Shown here one piece after another: positions 56,483-64,000 of a stretch of 64,000 bases of DNA (within the stretch, counting starts at the first letter, position 1; the number at the start of each line of letters is the position of its first letter). The stretch lies in assembly GCA_963836605.1 (NCBI GenBank), contig CAWIKB010000009.1, forward strand, positions 868,001 to 932,000, given 5' to 3'. Position numbers and translations under genes: made by a program. Source of the stretch: Bog-473 sp963836605 (GTDB lineage Bacteria > Actinomycetota > Acidimicrobiia > Acidimicrobiales > RAAP-2). The notes beneath the pieces are model-generated. The model saw only the letters and a list, made by a program, of their open reading frames with translations. It had not been told where the DNA came from and searched no databases.

Positions 56483-57214
56483 TCAGGGACCGCCGAAGAG
56501 GACGCCGGCCCACCAGTTGTAGAGGTGCTCGAAGGCCACCGTGATGGGGCCGTGCGCGCCCAACCAGAAATTGAGCAGCACCAACCCCATGATGATCATC
56601 ATGGTGTAGGGCCTGATGCGGAGATAGGTGGGCCAGTAGCGGGCCGGCAGCATGCGCTCGAAGAGCACCGAGCCGTCGAGGGGAGGGATGGGCACCATGT
56701 TGAAGGCCATCAGGCCGATGTTGCCCAGGCTGAAGTAGAAGACCACCTGGGCCACCAGCGACAGGCTGCCGGTGAGGACGGCGTTGGCGCGAAAGAACTC
56801 GATGAAGACAACCGCGCCGAGCCCGGCCAACACGAGGTTGGTGAACGGTCCGGCCAGCGACACCAGCACACCCTGATTGCGAGGGCTGCGCAGATGCGCC
56901 GTGTTGACCGGCACCGGTTTGGCCCAACCGAAGACACCGAAGCCGCCCAGGGCCAGCAGCGCCGGCACGATGAGTGTGCCCACCGGGTCGACGTGCACCA
57001 GGGGGTTGAGGGTGAGCCGTCCGGCCCGGGCCGCCGTGTCGTCGCCGAAGAAGCGGGCCACCCAGCCGTGGGAGATCTCGTGGAGGATGATGGAGGGAAC
57101 GATCACGCAGAAGAGGATGATCTCCTGCGAGGTGATGTTGTGGTGGGCCACCAGGGCGATGACCACCACCACGCCGGCCACGACCCACAGGGTCCGTTTG
57201 GTGTTGGGGTCCAT
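56483..57214 (-). CDS. Site-2 protease family (M50) membrane metalloprotease
   Basis: 243 residues from the ATG at 57214 (MDPNTKRT); a GTG at 57253 just after the dksA-like stop is an alternative. The zinc motif HEISHG is in the second helix, and NMVPIPPLDGS is the second conserved site (NPxxLDG-like with the third ligand Asp). Five or six membrane helices. Intramembrane proteolysis of an unknown substrate, as in the Rv-type site-2 protease-like group without PDZ domain. Confidence 0.88.
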   Translation of the reverse strand: MDPNTKRTLWVVAGVVVVIALVAHHNITSQEIILFCVIVPSIILHEISHGWVARFFGDDTAARAGRLTLNPLVHVDPVGTLIVPALLALGGFGVFGWAKPVPVNTAHLRSPRNQGVLVSLAGPFTNLVLAGLGAVVFIEFFRANAVLTGSLSLVAQVVFYFSLGNIGLMAFNMVPIPPLDGSVLFERMLPARYWPTYLRIRPYTMMIIMGLVLLNFWLGAHGPITVAFEHLYNWWAGVLFGGP

Positions 57215-57258
57215 GGGGCGGCGGCCCGAGGCGGCCGCGCCGGGTGAGCGCACCGCGC

Positions 57259-57618
57259 CTACTGCTTGGCGGCGTCGACGATGCAGAACCGCGTCGCCGG
57301 CATGGCCTCGAGCCGCGCTTGGCCGATGGGCTTGCCGCAGACCTCACAGATGCCGTAGCGGCCGGCGGCCAGACGCAGCAGGGCGGCCTTCACGTCGTCC
57401 AGCGATTCCTGGAGCTCGGTGGCCAGCCGCTCGGCTTCGCCGCGTTCCGCCGTCACCTGGCTGGAGTCGGCGAAGTTCGAGTCGTAGTTCAGTCCGGCGT
57501 CACCCTGGTTCTCGTATCCGAGCTCCTTGAGCTGTGCCTTCAGGCTCGCTTGCTCGGCCTGGAGCAAGGCGGCGAAGTCGACGGCGGGAGATTCGGCCGT
57601 GGGGGCTTCGTTGGACAT
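57259..57618 (-). CDS. DksA/TraR-family C4-type zinc finger protein
   Basis: 119 residues. The N-terminal coiled coil (FAALLQAEQASLKAQLKELG) and the GRYGICEVCGKPIGQARLEA finger are typical of actinobacterial DksA-like proteins. The last pair reads CIVD instead of CxxC, so one of the four Cys ligands is Asp. It may bind zinc through three Cys or be metal-free. Placed between xerD and the M50 protease gene, with short gaps. Confidence 0.86.
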   Translation of the reverse strand: MSNEAPTAESPAVDFAALLQAEQASLKAQLKELGYENQGDAGLNYDSNFADSSQVTAERGEAERLATELQESLDDVKAALLRLAAGRYGICEVCGKPIGQARLEAMPATRFCIVDAAKQ

Positions 57619-57622
57619 TTCC

Positions 57623-58585
57623 TCATGCTACGTGCTCCCTCCCGGGGTTTGTGCCCGCACGGGGATGGGCGCCCTCATAGGCGCTCCGCAGGTGCTCCGA
57701 CGACACCTTGGTGTAGCGCTGGGTGGTGGCGATGGAGGCGTGCCCCAGCAGTTCCTGGACCACGCGGATGTCGGCGCCGTGGGCCAGCATGTGGGTGGCG
57801 CAGGAATGGCGCAGGACGTGAGGGCTGACCCGGTCGGCCAGTCCAACCCGGGTGGCGTACTTCTTGACCACGCCGAAGGCCCCGACCCGGGACAGCCGGC
57901 CGCCCCGCACGTTGAGGAAGACGGCCTCGGCGTCTTCGCGGCTCCTCCACTTCCGCGGGACCAAGAGCTCCCGCCCCTGGCCCGACAGCCAGTCCCCCAG
58001 GGCGTCCCGGGCCAGCCGTCCGAGCGGTACCACCCGTTCCTTGCTGCCCTTGCCGAAGACCCGGATCAGCGGCACGCCGGTGGCCTCCATGGCCTCGGCC
58101 ACGTCGCCCAGGTTCAGCCCCACGGCCTCGCTGACGCGGGCCCCGGTGGCGTAGAGGAGCTCGAGCAGGGCGCGATCGCGCCGCACGGCCGGGCCGGTGC
58201 CGACGATGGAGCCGAGCAGCCGGATGGTCTCCTCCTCGTCGAGGGCCTTGGGCAGCAGGTCAGCCACCCCGATCCCGGGGAGCTCCGACGTGGGGTCGCC
58301 GAGCGCTGCCCCTTCCTCGACCAGGAAGCGGTGGAAGCCGCGCAGGCTCGAGAGGGCCCGGGCCACCGACGACGCACTGTGGGTCTGGCGCAGCGAGGCC
58401 ACGTACGCGGCAACGTCGGCCGAGGTGGCGCCGTCCATGGCCGCGCTCCTGTGCTCCGCGAGCCAGATCTGGTACGCCACCAGGTCACGGCGATAGGAGC
58501 TCAGGGTCCGCGGGGACCGGCCCCGCTCCACCTCCAACCACGAGAGATACTCCTCGGCGTTGCGGGCAAGCGGCGGCCCTGTCAC
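57623..58585 (-). CDS. xerD: Tyrosine recombinase XerD
   Basis: 320 residues from GTG. A SAM-like N-terminal core-binding domain (EEYLSWLEVERGRSPRTLSS) is followed by the catalytic domain with Arg in ATGARVSE, Lys in GKGSKERVVP, His/Arg in HVLRHSCATH, His in LLGHASIATT and Tyr in QRYTKV. Resolves chromosome dimers at dif with XerC. The neighbourhood (pyrG-nudix-xerD-scpAB) is the standard housekeeping one, so it is not the integrase of the tRNA island. Confidence 0.93.
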   Translation of the reverse strand: MTGPPLARNAEEYLSWLEVERGRSPRTLSSYRRDLVAYQIWLAEHRSAAMDGATSADVAAYVASLRQTHSASSVARALSSLRGFHRFLVEEGAALGDPTSELPGIGVADLLPKALDEEETIRLLGSIVGTGPAVRRDRALLELLYATGARVSEAVGLNLGDVAEAMEATGVPLIRVFGKGSKERVVPLGRLARDALGDWLSGQGRELLVPRKWRSREDAEAVFLNVRGGRLSRVGAFGVVKKYATRVGLADRVSPHVLRHSCATHMLAHGADIRVVQELLGHASIATTQRYTKVSSEHLRSAYEGAHPRAGTNPGREHVA

Positions 58586-58603
58586 TTCACACCTCCGGCG
58601 GTG

Positions 58604-59146
58604 CTAGGCGGCCAGGTGGGCGCGGGCCAGGTAGAAGCCCAGCACGGTGGTCTCGTCGACCAGTGTCCCTTCGGCCACGAGCCGGTCGATGTCGTCCAGC
58701 GGCACCGTCTCGACCGTCATGAAACCCTCCTCGATGCCCGCCGGGGCGGAGGGGCACGAAGTCAGACCGGTGGCCAGGTAGATGGAGGTGTACTGGTTGC
58801 TGATGCCCGGAGTGTTGAAGGTGCCCATCAGGCGGACCATCGACTCGGCCTGGAGCCCCGCCTCCTCGGCCAGCTCGCGTCGCGCCGTCTCTTCGGGTCC
58901 TTCGCCGTCTACGTCACAGGTGCCGGCCGGTGTCTCGAGCACCATGCGGTCGACCGACGCCCGGTACTGACGGACCAGGGTCACGCGGCGGTCCTCGTGG
59001 ACGGGGACGATCGTGACCGCTCCGGGATGATTGACGACGAAGCGCTCGAAGTGCCTCCCCTCGGGATCGACGACCCCGACCTGGCTCACGGTGTAGAGCC
59101 ACCCCTTGAAGACCTCGACATCGCTGACGCGCGAGAAGGAGGCCAT
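58604..59146 (-). CDS. NUDIX hydrolase, ADP-ribose pyrophosphatase type
   Basis: 180 residues. The Nudix box GTCDVDGEGPEETARRELAE (followed by EAGL) is complete. The preceding VRQYRASVDRMVLETPAG is the substrate loop of the ADP-ribose pyrophosphatase group. It starts six bases after the end of the pyrG reading frame on the same strand, in the usual actinobacterial order. Confidence 0.92.
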   Translation of the reverse strand: MASFSRVSDVEVFKGWLYTVSQVGVVDPEGRHFERFVVNHPGAVTIVPVHEDRRVTLVRQYRASVDRMVLETPAGTCDVDGEGPEETARRELAEEAGLQAESMVRLMGTFNTPGISNQYTSIYLATGLTSCPSAPAGIEEGFMTVETVPLDDIDRLVAEGTLVDETTVLGFYLARAHLAA

Positions 59147-59152
59147 CGGGCC

Positions 59153-60793
59153 TCAGGAAACGCTGTCAAGGTCGAGCAGGTGCGGCTCCCGCCCTTCGGC
59201 CCGCTCGAGGGCGGCGGCGACCAGCTCGCGGAAGAGCGGGTGGGCCCGGTCGGGCCGGCTCTTGAACTCGGGGTGGGCCTGTGTCCCCACCCAGTAGGGG
59301 TGGTCGGGCAACTCGATGAACTCGACCAGCCGGCCGTCGGGCGAACTGCCCGAGCAGAGGAGGCCCGCCGCCTCGAGCTTGCCCTTGAACCGGTTGTTGA
59401 ACTCGAAGCGGTGCCGATGGCGCTCGGTCACCCCCAGCGTCCCGTAGGCCTGGGCCACCCGGCTCCCCGGCAGGAGGGCCGCTTGGTACGAGCCCAGCCG
59501 CATGGTGCCGCCCTTGTCGGTCACGTCCTCCTGGTCGGGCATCAGGTCGATCACCAGATGGGGTGAGAGGGTGTCGAACTCGCGCGAGTTCGCCCGATCG
59601 AGACCGGCCCAGTCACGGGCGACCGAGATCACCATGACGTGGAGGCCCAGGCACAGGCCGAGGCAGGGGATGGCGTGGTCCCGGGCGTAGCCGGCCGCGG
59701 CCACCATGCCCTCGATGCCCCGCTCCCCGAAACCGCCGGGGATCACGATTGCATCGAGCGTCCGTAGGCGATCGGTCCCGAGGATGTCCGGCACCGTTTC
59801 CGCGTCGATCCACTCGAGCTCGACATCCGCCCCGTGGTGGAACCCGGCATGGCGCAGCGCCTCGACCACCGACATGTAGGCGTCGGGCATGCTCACGTAC
59901 TTGCCAACGATGCCGATGCGGACGCGCCGGGAGAGGGACTCGACCCGCTGGACCAACTCCTCCCAGTGGTGGAGGTCGAGGGGATGCGTCGTCTCGTCGA
60001 TCTCCAGGGTCCGGCACACGAAGCCGTCGAGCCCCTGGTCGTGGAGCACGAGAGGGATCTCGTAGATGCTGGGCGCGTCCACGGCGGAGACGACCGCCTC
60101 CATGGGCACGTCGGAGAGCAGCGAGATTTTGCGCTTGAGGCTTTCCGAGATCGGCTTGTCGCTGCGGCAGACGATGACGTCGGGTTGGATCCCCCGGCTG
60201 CGCAACTCGGTCACCGAGTGCTGGGTCGGCTTCGTCTTCTGCTCACCCGAGACGAGCGACGGCACCAGGGTGAGGTGCACGTAGCAGACGTTCTCCCGGC
60301 CGATGTCCCGTCGGAACTGGCGGATGGCCTCGACGAAGGGGACGATCTCGATGTCACCGACGGTGCCACCGATCTCCACGATGACGATGTCGACGTCGTC
60401 GTTTTCCAGGCGACGCACCCGGTCCTTGATCTCGTCGGTGACATGGGGGATGACCTGCACGGTGCGACCCAGGAAGTCCCCCCGGCGTTCCTTCTCGATG
60501 ACCGATCGGTAGATCCATCCCGTCGTCGTGTTGGACCGCTTGTTGAGGTTCTCGTCGATGAAGCGCTCATAGTGCCCCAGGTCCAGATCGGTCTCGCCGC
60601 CGTCCTCGGTGACGAAGACCTCACCGTGCTCCCCGGGATTCATCGTTCCCGGGTCGACGTTGATGTAGGGGTCGAGCTTGCACATGGTGACCCGCAGGCC
60701 ACGGCACTTGAGCAGCCGACCGAGCGAGGAGGCGGTGAGGCCCTTCCCGAGCGAACTCGAGACGCCGCCGGTGACGAAGATGAACTTGCTCAC
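59153..60793 (-). CDS. pyrG: CTP synthase
   Basis: 546 residues from the GTG at 60793. The N-terminal synthase domain starts KFIFVTGGVSSSLGKGLTAS with LDPYINVDPGTMNPGEHGEV; the C-terminal glutaminase domain has the nucleophile in CLGLCLG and His/Glu in GTQAHPEFKSRP. Converts UTP to CTP. About 90 bp upstream lie between it and recN; the leader contains TACTTTAGGAGGG, of which TACTTT could be a -10 element. Confidence 0.97.
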   Translation of the reverse strand: MSKFIFVTGGVSSSLGKGLTASSLGRLLKCRGLRVTMCKLDPYINVDPGTMNPGEHGEVFVTEDGGETDLDLGHYERFIDENLNKRSNTTTGWIYRSVIEKERRGDFLGRTVQVIPHVTDEIKDRVRRLENDDVDIVIVEIGGTVGDIEIVPFVEAIRQFRRDIGRENVCYVHLTLVPSLVSGEQKTKPTQHSVTELRSRGIQPDVIVCRSDKPISESLKRKISLLSDVPMEAVVSAVDAPSIYEIPLVLHDQGLDGFVCRTLEIDETTHPLDLHHWEELVQRVESLSRRVRIGIVGKYVSMPDAYMSVVEALRHAGFHHGADVELEWIDAETVPDILGTDRLRTLDAIVIPGGFGERGIEGMVAAAGYARDHAIPCLGLCLGLHVMVISVARDWAGLDRANSREFDTLSPHLVIDLMPDQEDVTDKGGTMRLGSYQAALLPGSRVAQAYGTLGVTERHRHRFEFNNRFKGKLEAAGLLCSGSSPDGRLVEFIELPDHPYWVGTQAHPEFKSRPDRAHPLFRELVAAALERAEGREPHLLDLDSVS

Positions 60794-60883
60794 GCCACCC
60801 GCGACGCGCCGAACCGGGGACCAGACGATCGGTGCACCCTCCTAAAGTAATCGACTCGAGCGGGCGCCGCGGTGGACACTCCG

Positions 60884-62494
60884 CTACGCCGGGCCGGGGC
60901 CGGTGACGCCGAGCAGCTCGCGGGCGTGGGCCCGGGCGGCGTCGCTGTCGGGATGCCCGGAGAGCATGCGGGACAGTTCGATGACCCGGCCCTCATGGTC
61001 GACGGGGGCGGCCGAAGTGACCGTCCGCCCCCCGAACTGCTGCTTGTCCACCACGATCTGCTGGTCGGCCTGGGCGGCCACCTGGGCCAGGTGGGTGACC
61101 ACGAGGACCTGACGGGCGCGGGCCACTTCACCCAGCGCCTGGCCCAGCGCGATGGCCGAGGCCCCGCCCACGCCCGCATCCACCTCGTCGAAGACCATGG
61201 TGGCGGGGCCGGCCAAAGCCACCAGCCGTATGGCCAGCATGGCCCGGGCCAACTCACCGCCCGAGGCGGCCTTGGCCAGGGGCAGCACCGCTTCGCCCAG
61301 GTTGGCGCCCAGGGCGAGCTCTATGGGATCACCCGTGCCCTCGGCCCCCACCCGGACCTCCACCCGGGCCCCGACCATGGCCAGGGTGGCCAGCCGCTCC
61401 CCCACCAGGGACCCGAAGCGCGACGCCGCTTCGGTGCGCACCGACCGGACCTTGGCCTCGGCTTCGGCGAGTTGCTCGGCCACCCGCCCCCGCTCGGCCT
61501 CGAGGCGGGCCGCCACGGACTCGGCGTTCTCGAGGTCGCCCAGTCGGCTGGCCGCTGCCTCGGCGAAGGCCATCACAGCGGGGAGGTCCTCGCCGTACTT
61601 GCGGCGGAGCTCGGCCAGCTGGCGGCGGCGTCCCTGTACCTCGGCCAGCCGGGCCGGATCGTCCTCCCAACGCTCCACCACGTCACGGAGCGACCGCGCC
61701 ACGTCCGCCAACTCGATGGCCGACGACGCGATGCGCTGACGGAAGTCGTCGAAGGGCTCCCGGTCGGAGAGGACGTGCTCGGCCTGGCCCAGGAGCTCGA
61801 GGACGCCGTCGCCGTCGGCGCCCTCGGGGTCGAGCATCTCGAGGGCGCGGGCCGCCGCCTCACGCAGGGCGCCCGCGTCGGCCAGCCGGCTCTCCTCTTG
61901 GTGCAACTCGTCGTCCTCGAGCGGGTTCCCCAGGTGGGCCGCCCCGATCTCCTCTATCTGGTAGCGCAGGACATCAGCCTCGCGGGCTCGTTGCGCCCCG
62001 TCGCCTCCGAGCTCGGCCAACGCCGTGGCCAGCTCGCGTTGGCGGGACCGCAGCAGCGTGACCTCACCCAGGTCGGTTCCCGCGTAGGCATCGAGCACCA
62101 GGCGCTGGGCCGCCGGGGTCACCAGCGATTGGTGCTCGTGCTGCCCGTGGATCTCGACCAATTCGGCGGCCACCTCGACCAGGGCCGTCAACGGCGACAT
62201 CCGGCCGTCCACCCAGGCTCGGGAACGGCCCTCGGCCGGCACCGCTCGGGAGAGGACGATCTCTCTCTCGTCGTCCCCCTCCCCCATCACGAAGCGCGCC
62301 TCGACCACGGCTTCGATGGCGCCGGCGCGGACCAGGCTCGGGCTGGCCCGGCCGCCCAGCACGAGATGGAGCGCGTCGACCACCAGCGTCTTGCCTGCTC
62401 CGGTCTCCCCCGTCAGGGCGGTCATGCCCGACCCGAAGGACAACGACAGATCCTCTATGACCCCGAGGTCCCGCACCCGCAAGTCGGTGAGCAT
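60884..62494 (-). CDS. recN: DNA repair protein RecN
   Basis: 536 residues. An SMC-like ATPase: Walker A GETGAGKTLVVDAL at residue ~30, a long coiled middle, the signature region KAASGGELARAMLAIRLVAL and Walker B ATMVFDEVDAGVGG, then VLVVTHLAQVAAQAD. Acts in double-strand break repair. It follows nadK by 12 bases. Confidence 0.95.
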   Translation of the reverse strand: MLTDLRVRDLGVIEDLSLSFGSGMTALTGETGAGKTLVVDALHLVLGGRASPSLVRAGAIEAVVEARFVMGEGDDEREIVLSRAVPAEGRSRAWVDGRMSPLTALVEVAAELVEIHGQHEHQSLVTPAAQRLVLDAYAGTDLGEVTLLRSRQRELATALAELGGDGAQRAREADVLRYQIEEIGAAHLGNPLEDDELHQEESRLADAGALREAAARALEMLDPEGADGDGVLELLGQAEHVLSDREPFDDFRQRIASSAIELADVARSLRDVVERWEDDPARLAEVQGRRRQLAELRRKYGEDLPAVMAFAEAAASRLGDLENAESVAARLEAERGRVAEQLAEAEAKVRSVRTEAASRFGSLVGERLATLAMVGARVEVRVGAEGTGDPIELALGANLGEAVLPLAKAASGGELARAMLAIRLVALAGPATMVFDEVDAGVGGASAIALGQALGEVARARQVLVVTHLAQVAAQADQQIVVDKQQFGGRTVTSAAPVDHEGRVIELSRMLSGHPDSDAARAHARELLGVTGPGPA

Positions 62495-62506
62495 CAGACG
62501 GTTGCT

Positions 62507-63454
62507 CTACCGGCCGCGGTCCGCCAGCAAGCGGGACCGCAACATGCCTCCGAAGCCATGCGAATCGTTGCGCACGACCCGCACCGGGCGCGTGGCCACC
62601 CGACAGGTGACCGTCGATCCCGGCTCGAGACGGTCGATCTCCTCGCCGTCGATCACCAGCACCGCGGCGCGGTCGTCCGCGATCTCTACGGTGAAGAGCT
62701 GCTCGTCGGTCAGGACCAGGCTGCGATCCAAGGTGAGGTGTGGCGCCACCGGCGTGATCACCATGGCTCGGAGCGCGGGCGCAAGGATCGGGCCCCCGGC
62801 CGAGAGGTTGTAGGCGGTCGACCCGGTGGCGGTGGCGATGAGCAGCCCGTCGGCCGAGTAGCTCAGCACCTTCTCGCCGTCGATGGAGGTGTCCAGGCGA
62901 ACCGTGTGCCCGAAGATGATCTTCTCGAGCACCACCTCGTTGAGGGCGAGATACGAGAAGGGGCCATCGGACAGGGAACGGTCGGGTGGCGAGGAACGGT
63001 CGGGGGGAAGCGAATGGTCGGGCTCCCTGGAACGGTCGGGGGCCGACTCGGCCCTCGGCCGGCCGATCGCCACCTCGAGGGCGCAGCGGGCTTCGATCAG
63101 GGCGCGATCCTCGAAGACCCGGGTCAGGGCCACCCGCACGCCGGCGGGCACCAGGTCGGGCAGGTACCCCACCCGGCCGAAGTTCACACCCAGCACAGGT
63201 ACGTCCTCGGCCCAGGCCAGGCGAACGGCCCGCAGGAAGATCCCGTCCCCGCCCATGCTGACCACCACGGTGCTGCCCCGCAGGTCGACCGCGTCCATGT
63301 CCGTCTCATGGCCGGCTTCGGTGACCCGATCGGTTGCTGTGAACTCCAGGATGCGCGCGGTGTGGCCCTCGGCCGCGAGCCACTCGGCCGTATCGAGGGT
63401 CAGGACCAGCGCGTCGGGGCGCTCGGGATGCACGAGGAAGGTGGCCGTCGACAT
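62507..63454 (-). CDS. nadK: NAD kinase
   Basis: 315 residues from the ATG at 63454, 17 bases after tlyA. Motifs VVSMGGDGIFLRAVRLA, LNEVVLEK and TGSTAYNLSAGGPI are complete. About 28 residues near position 140-167 (PDRS, PDHS, PPDRSS, PPDRSL units) form an insertion encoded by four 18-bp repeats, between the strand ending CALEVAIGRPR and the strand YLALNEV. The insertion is in a surface-loop position and should not disrupt catalysis. Confidence 0.95.
   Translation of the reverse strand: MSTATFLVHPERPDALVLTLDTAEWLAAEGHTARILEFTATDRVTEAGHETDMDAVDLRGSTVVVSMGGDGIFLRAVRLAWAEDVPVLGVNFGRVGYLPDLVPAGVRVALTRVFEDRALIEARCALEVAIGRPRAESAPDRSREPDHSLPPDRSSPPDRSLSDGPFSYLALNEVVLEKIIFGHTVRLDTSIDGEKVLSYSADGLLIATATGSTAYNLSAGGPILAPALRAMVITPVAPHLTLDRSLVLTDEQLFTVEIADDRAAVLVIDGEEIDRLEPGSTVTCRVATRPVRVVRNDSHGFGGMLRSRLLADRGR
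62976..63047. repeat. 18-bp tandem repeat, four units, inside nadK
   Basis: Units related to GGAACGGTCGGGTGGCGA at 62976, 62994, 63012 and 63030 (plus-strand view), in frame, encoding PDRS/PDHS-type hexapeptides. Confidence 0.85.
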
Positions 63455-63471
63455 GCTGGCGCGAGCCCGGC

Positions 63472-64000
63472 TCAGTCCGCCGCCGGGGCGGCATCTCGTC
63501 GTGCCACCGCCTCCGAAACCGCAGCCGTGACGAGGCGGCCCACCACCGAGTCCTCTGTCGCGTCCGCGGTCGCGTCCGCGGTCCGCGGCGCGCCCGTGCG
63601 GGCGTGCAGCAGGAATTCGACATTGCCGGCGGGGCCGGTCAGGGGGGAAACCATCGCCCCCATGATGCCGGTTCCGGCCCCGAGAAGGGCGGACGTCACG
63701 TCCAGGAGCGCCCGGCGCCACACCTCGGGGTCCCGCACGACGCCCTTGCCCCGGGCGACGATGACCCGGCCCGCCTCGAATTGAGGCTTGACGAGGAGCA
63801 CCAGGTCGGCCTGCTCCCGGCCGATCGGTCCGGTGAGGGCAGGCACCACCGTGATCAGGGAGATGAAGGAAAGGTCGGCCGTGATCAGGCTGCAGGGCTC
63901 GAACGCGGGATCAGCCCGCCGCAGCACCTCCGGGGTCAGGGTCCGTACGTTGACCCGTTCGAGCACGGTGACACGGGAGTCGGCGCGGAGGCGTTGGTGG
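63472..64000 (-). CDS. tlyA: TlyA family rRNA (cytidine-2'-O)-methyltransferase, 5' part missing
   Basis: The frame continues through the window end, so the N-terminal S4 domain is not visible. The visible part begins HQRLRADSRVTVLERVNVRT and contains ITADLSFISLITVVPAL, VLLVKPQFEAGR and KGVVRDPEVWRRALLDV, the signature of TlyA methyltransferases that act on 16S and 23S rRNA and affect capreomycin sensitivity. Residues ADATADAT near the C-terminus come from a 12-bp duplication at 63557-63580. Confidence 0.92.
   Translation of the reverse strand, partial: HQRLRADSRVTVLERVNVRTLTPEVLRRADPAFEPCSLITADLSFISLITVVPALTGPIGREQADLVLLVKPQFEAGRVIVARGKGVVRDPEVWRRALLDVTSALLGAGTGIMGAMVSPLTGPAGNVEFLLHARTGAPRTADATADATEDSVVGRLVTAAVSEAVARRDAAPAAD
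63557..63580. repeat. 12-bp tandem duplication in tlyA
   Basis: GTCGCGTCCGCG twice in tandem, then a partial third copy; encodes ADAT-ADAT in a non-conserved part of the protein. Confidence 0.75.

Noticed and set aside
57623..58585. XerD as the integrase of the tRNA-Pro segment
   Set aside because: It sits in the conserved pyrG-scpAB housekeeping order, 20 kb away, and has the sequence of a dif recombinase.

Overview
The window is very GC-rich, densely packed chromosomal DNA from an actinobacterium. GTG and TTG starts are frequent, stop and start codons often overlap (ATGA, GTGA, TTGA), and some promoters appear leaderless. The right-hand 24 kb has the conserved actinobacterial order tlyA-nadK-recN-pyrG-nudix-xerD ... 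scpA-scpB-rluB ... aroH-tyrA-aroA::cmk-plsC ... ispH ... der. The aroA-cmk fusion together with this order makes me favour Acidimicrobiia or a relative, but that is inference; no rRNA or other taxonomic marker is present.

Layout. 1-6 kb: a cell-wall hydrolase cut by the window edge, a branched-chain amino-acid type binding lipoprotein, a ClpX-zinc-finger/HTH regulator, a membrane glycosyltransferase and pgi. 6-10 kb: an RpiR regulator with a leaderless promoter and palindrome, a 12-bp tandem repeat, and a small membrane cluster (FTR1-like protein, 87-aa protein, K+ channel with a divergent filter). 11-18.6 kb: gltBD (gltB frameshifted) and divergent thiO-thiS. 18.6-31 kb: patatin, CorA with a Kv-like channel, an FAD oxidase, a haloalkane-dehalogenase-like hydrolase, PspA, an HPP protein, methyltransferases and several unknown proteins. 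31-40 kb is accessory: secreted proteins with frameshifts, an autoregulated HTH/ClpN pair, a transposase remnant, and a 2.6-kb segment bounded by a 45-bp duplication of the 3' half of tRNA-Pro(GGG) that carries one large Kelch/IPT surface protein. 40-64 kb: housekeeping (ribosome assembly, isoprenoid, aromatic amino acid, phospholipid, chromosome segregation, CTP, NAD, DNA repair).

The observations most worth following: (i) the HTH-ClpN pair, whose promoter has two copies of one 16-bp palindrome over the -35 and -10, and a second HTH protein fused to a ClpX zinc finger whose upstream region carries an array of the same half-site core; (ii) the tRNA-Pro island; (iii) tandem repeats of 12-19 bp scattered through gaps and through loops or tails of conserved enzymes; (iv) four genes broken by single-base indels, at least two of them in G runs, which may be assembly errors or real. 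All functional calls come from reading the sequence; no database search was possible.
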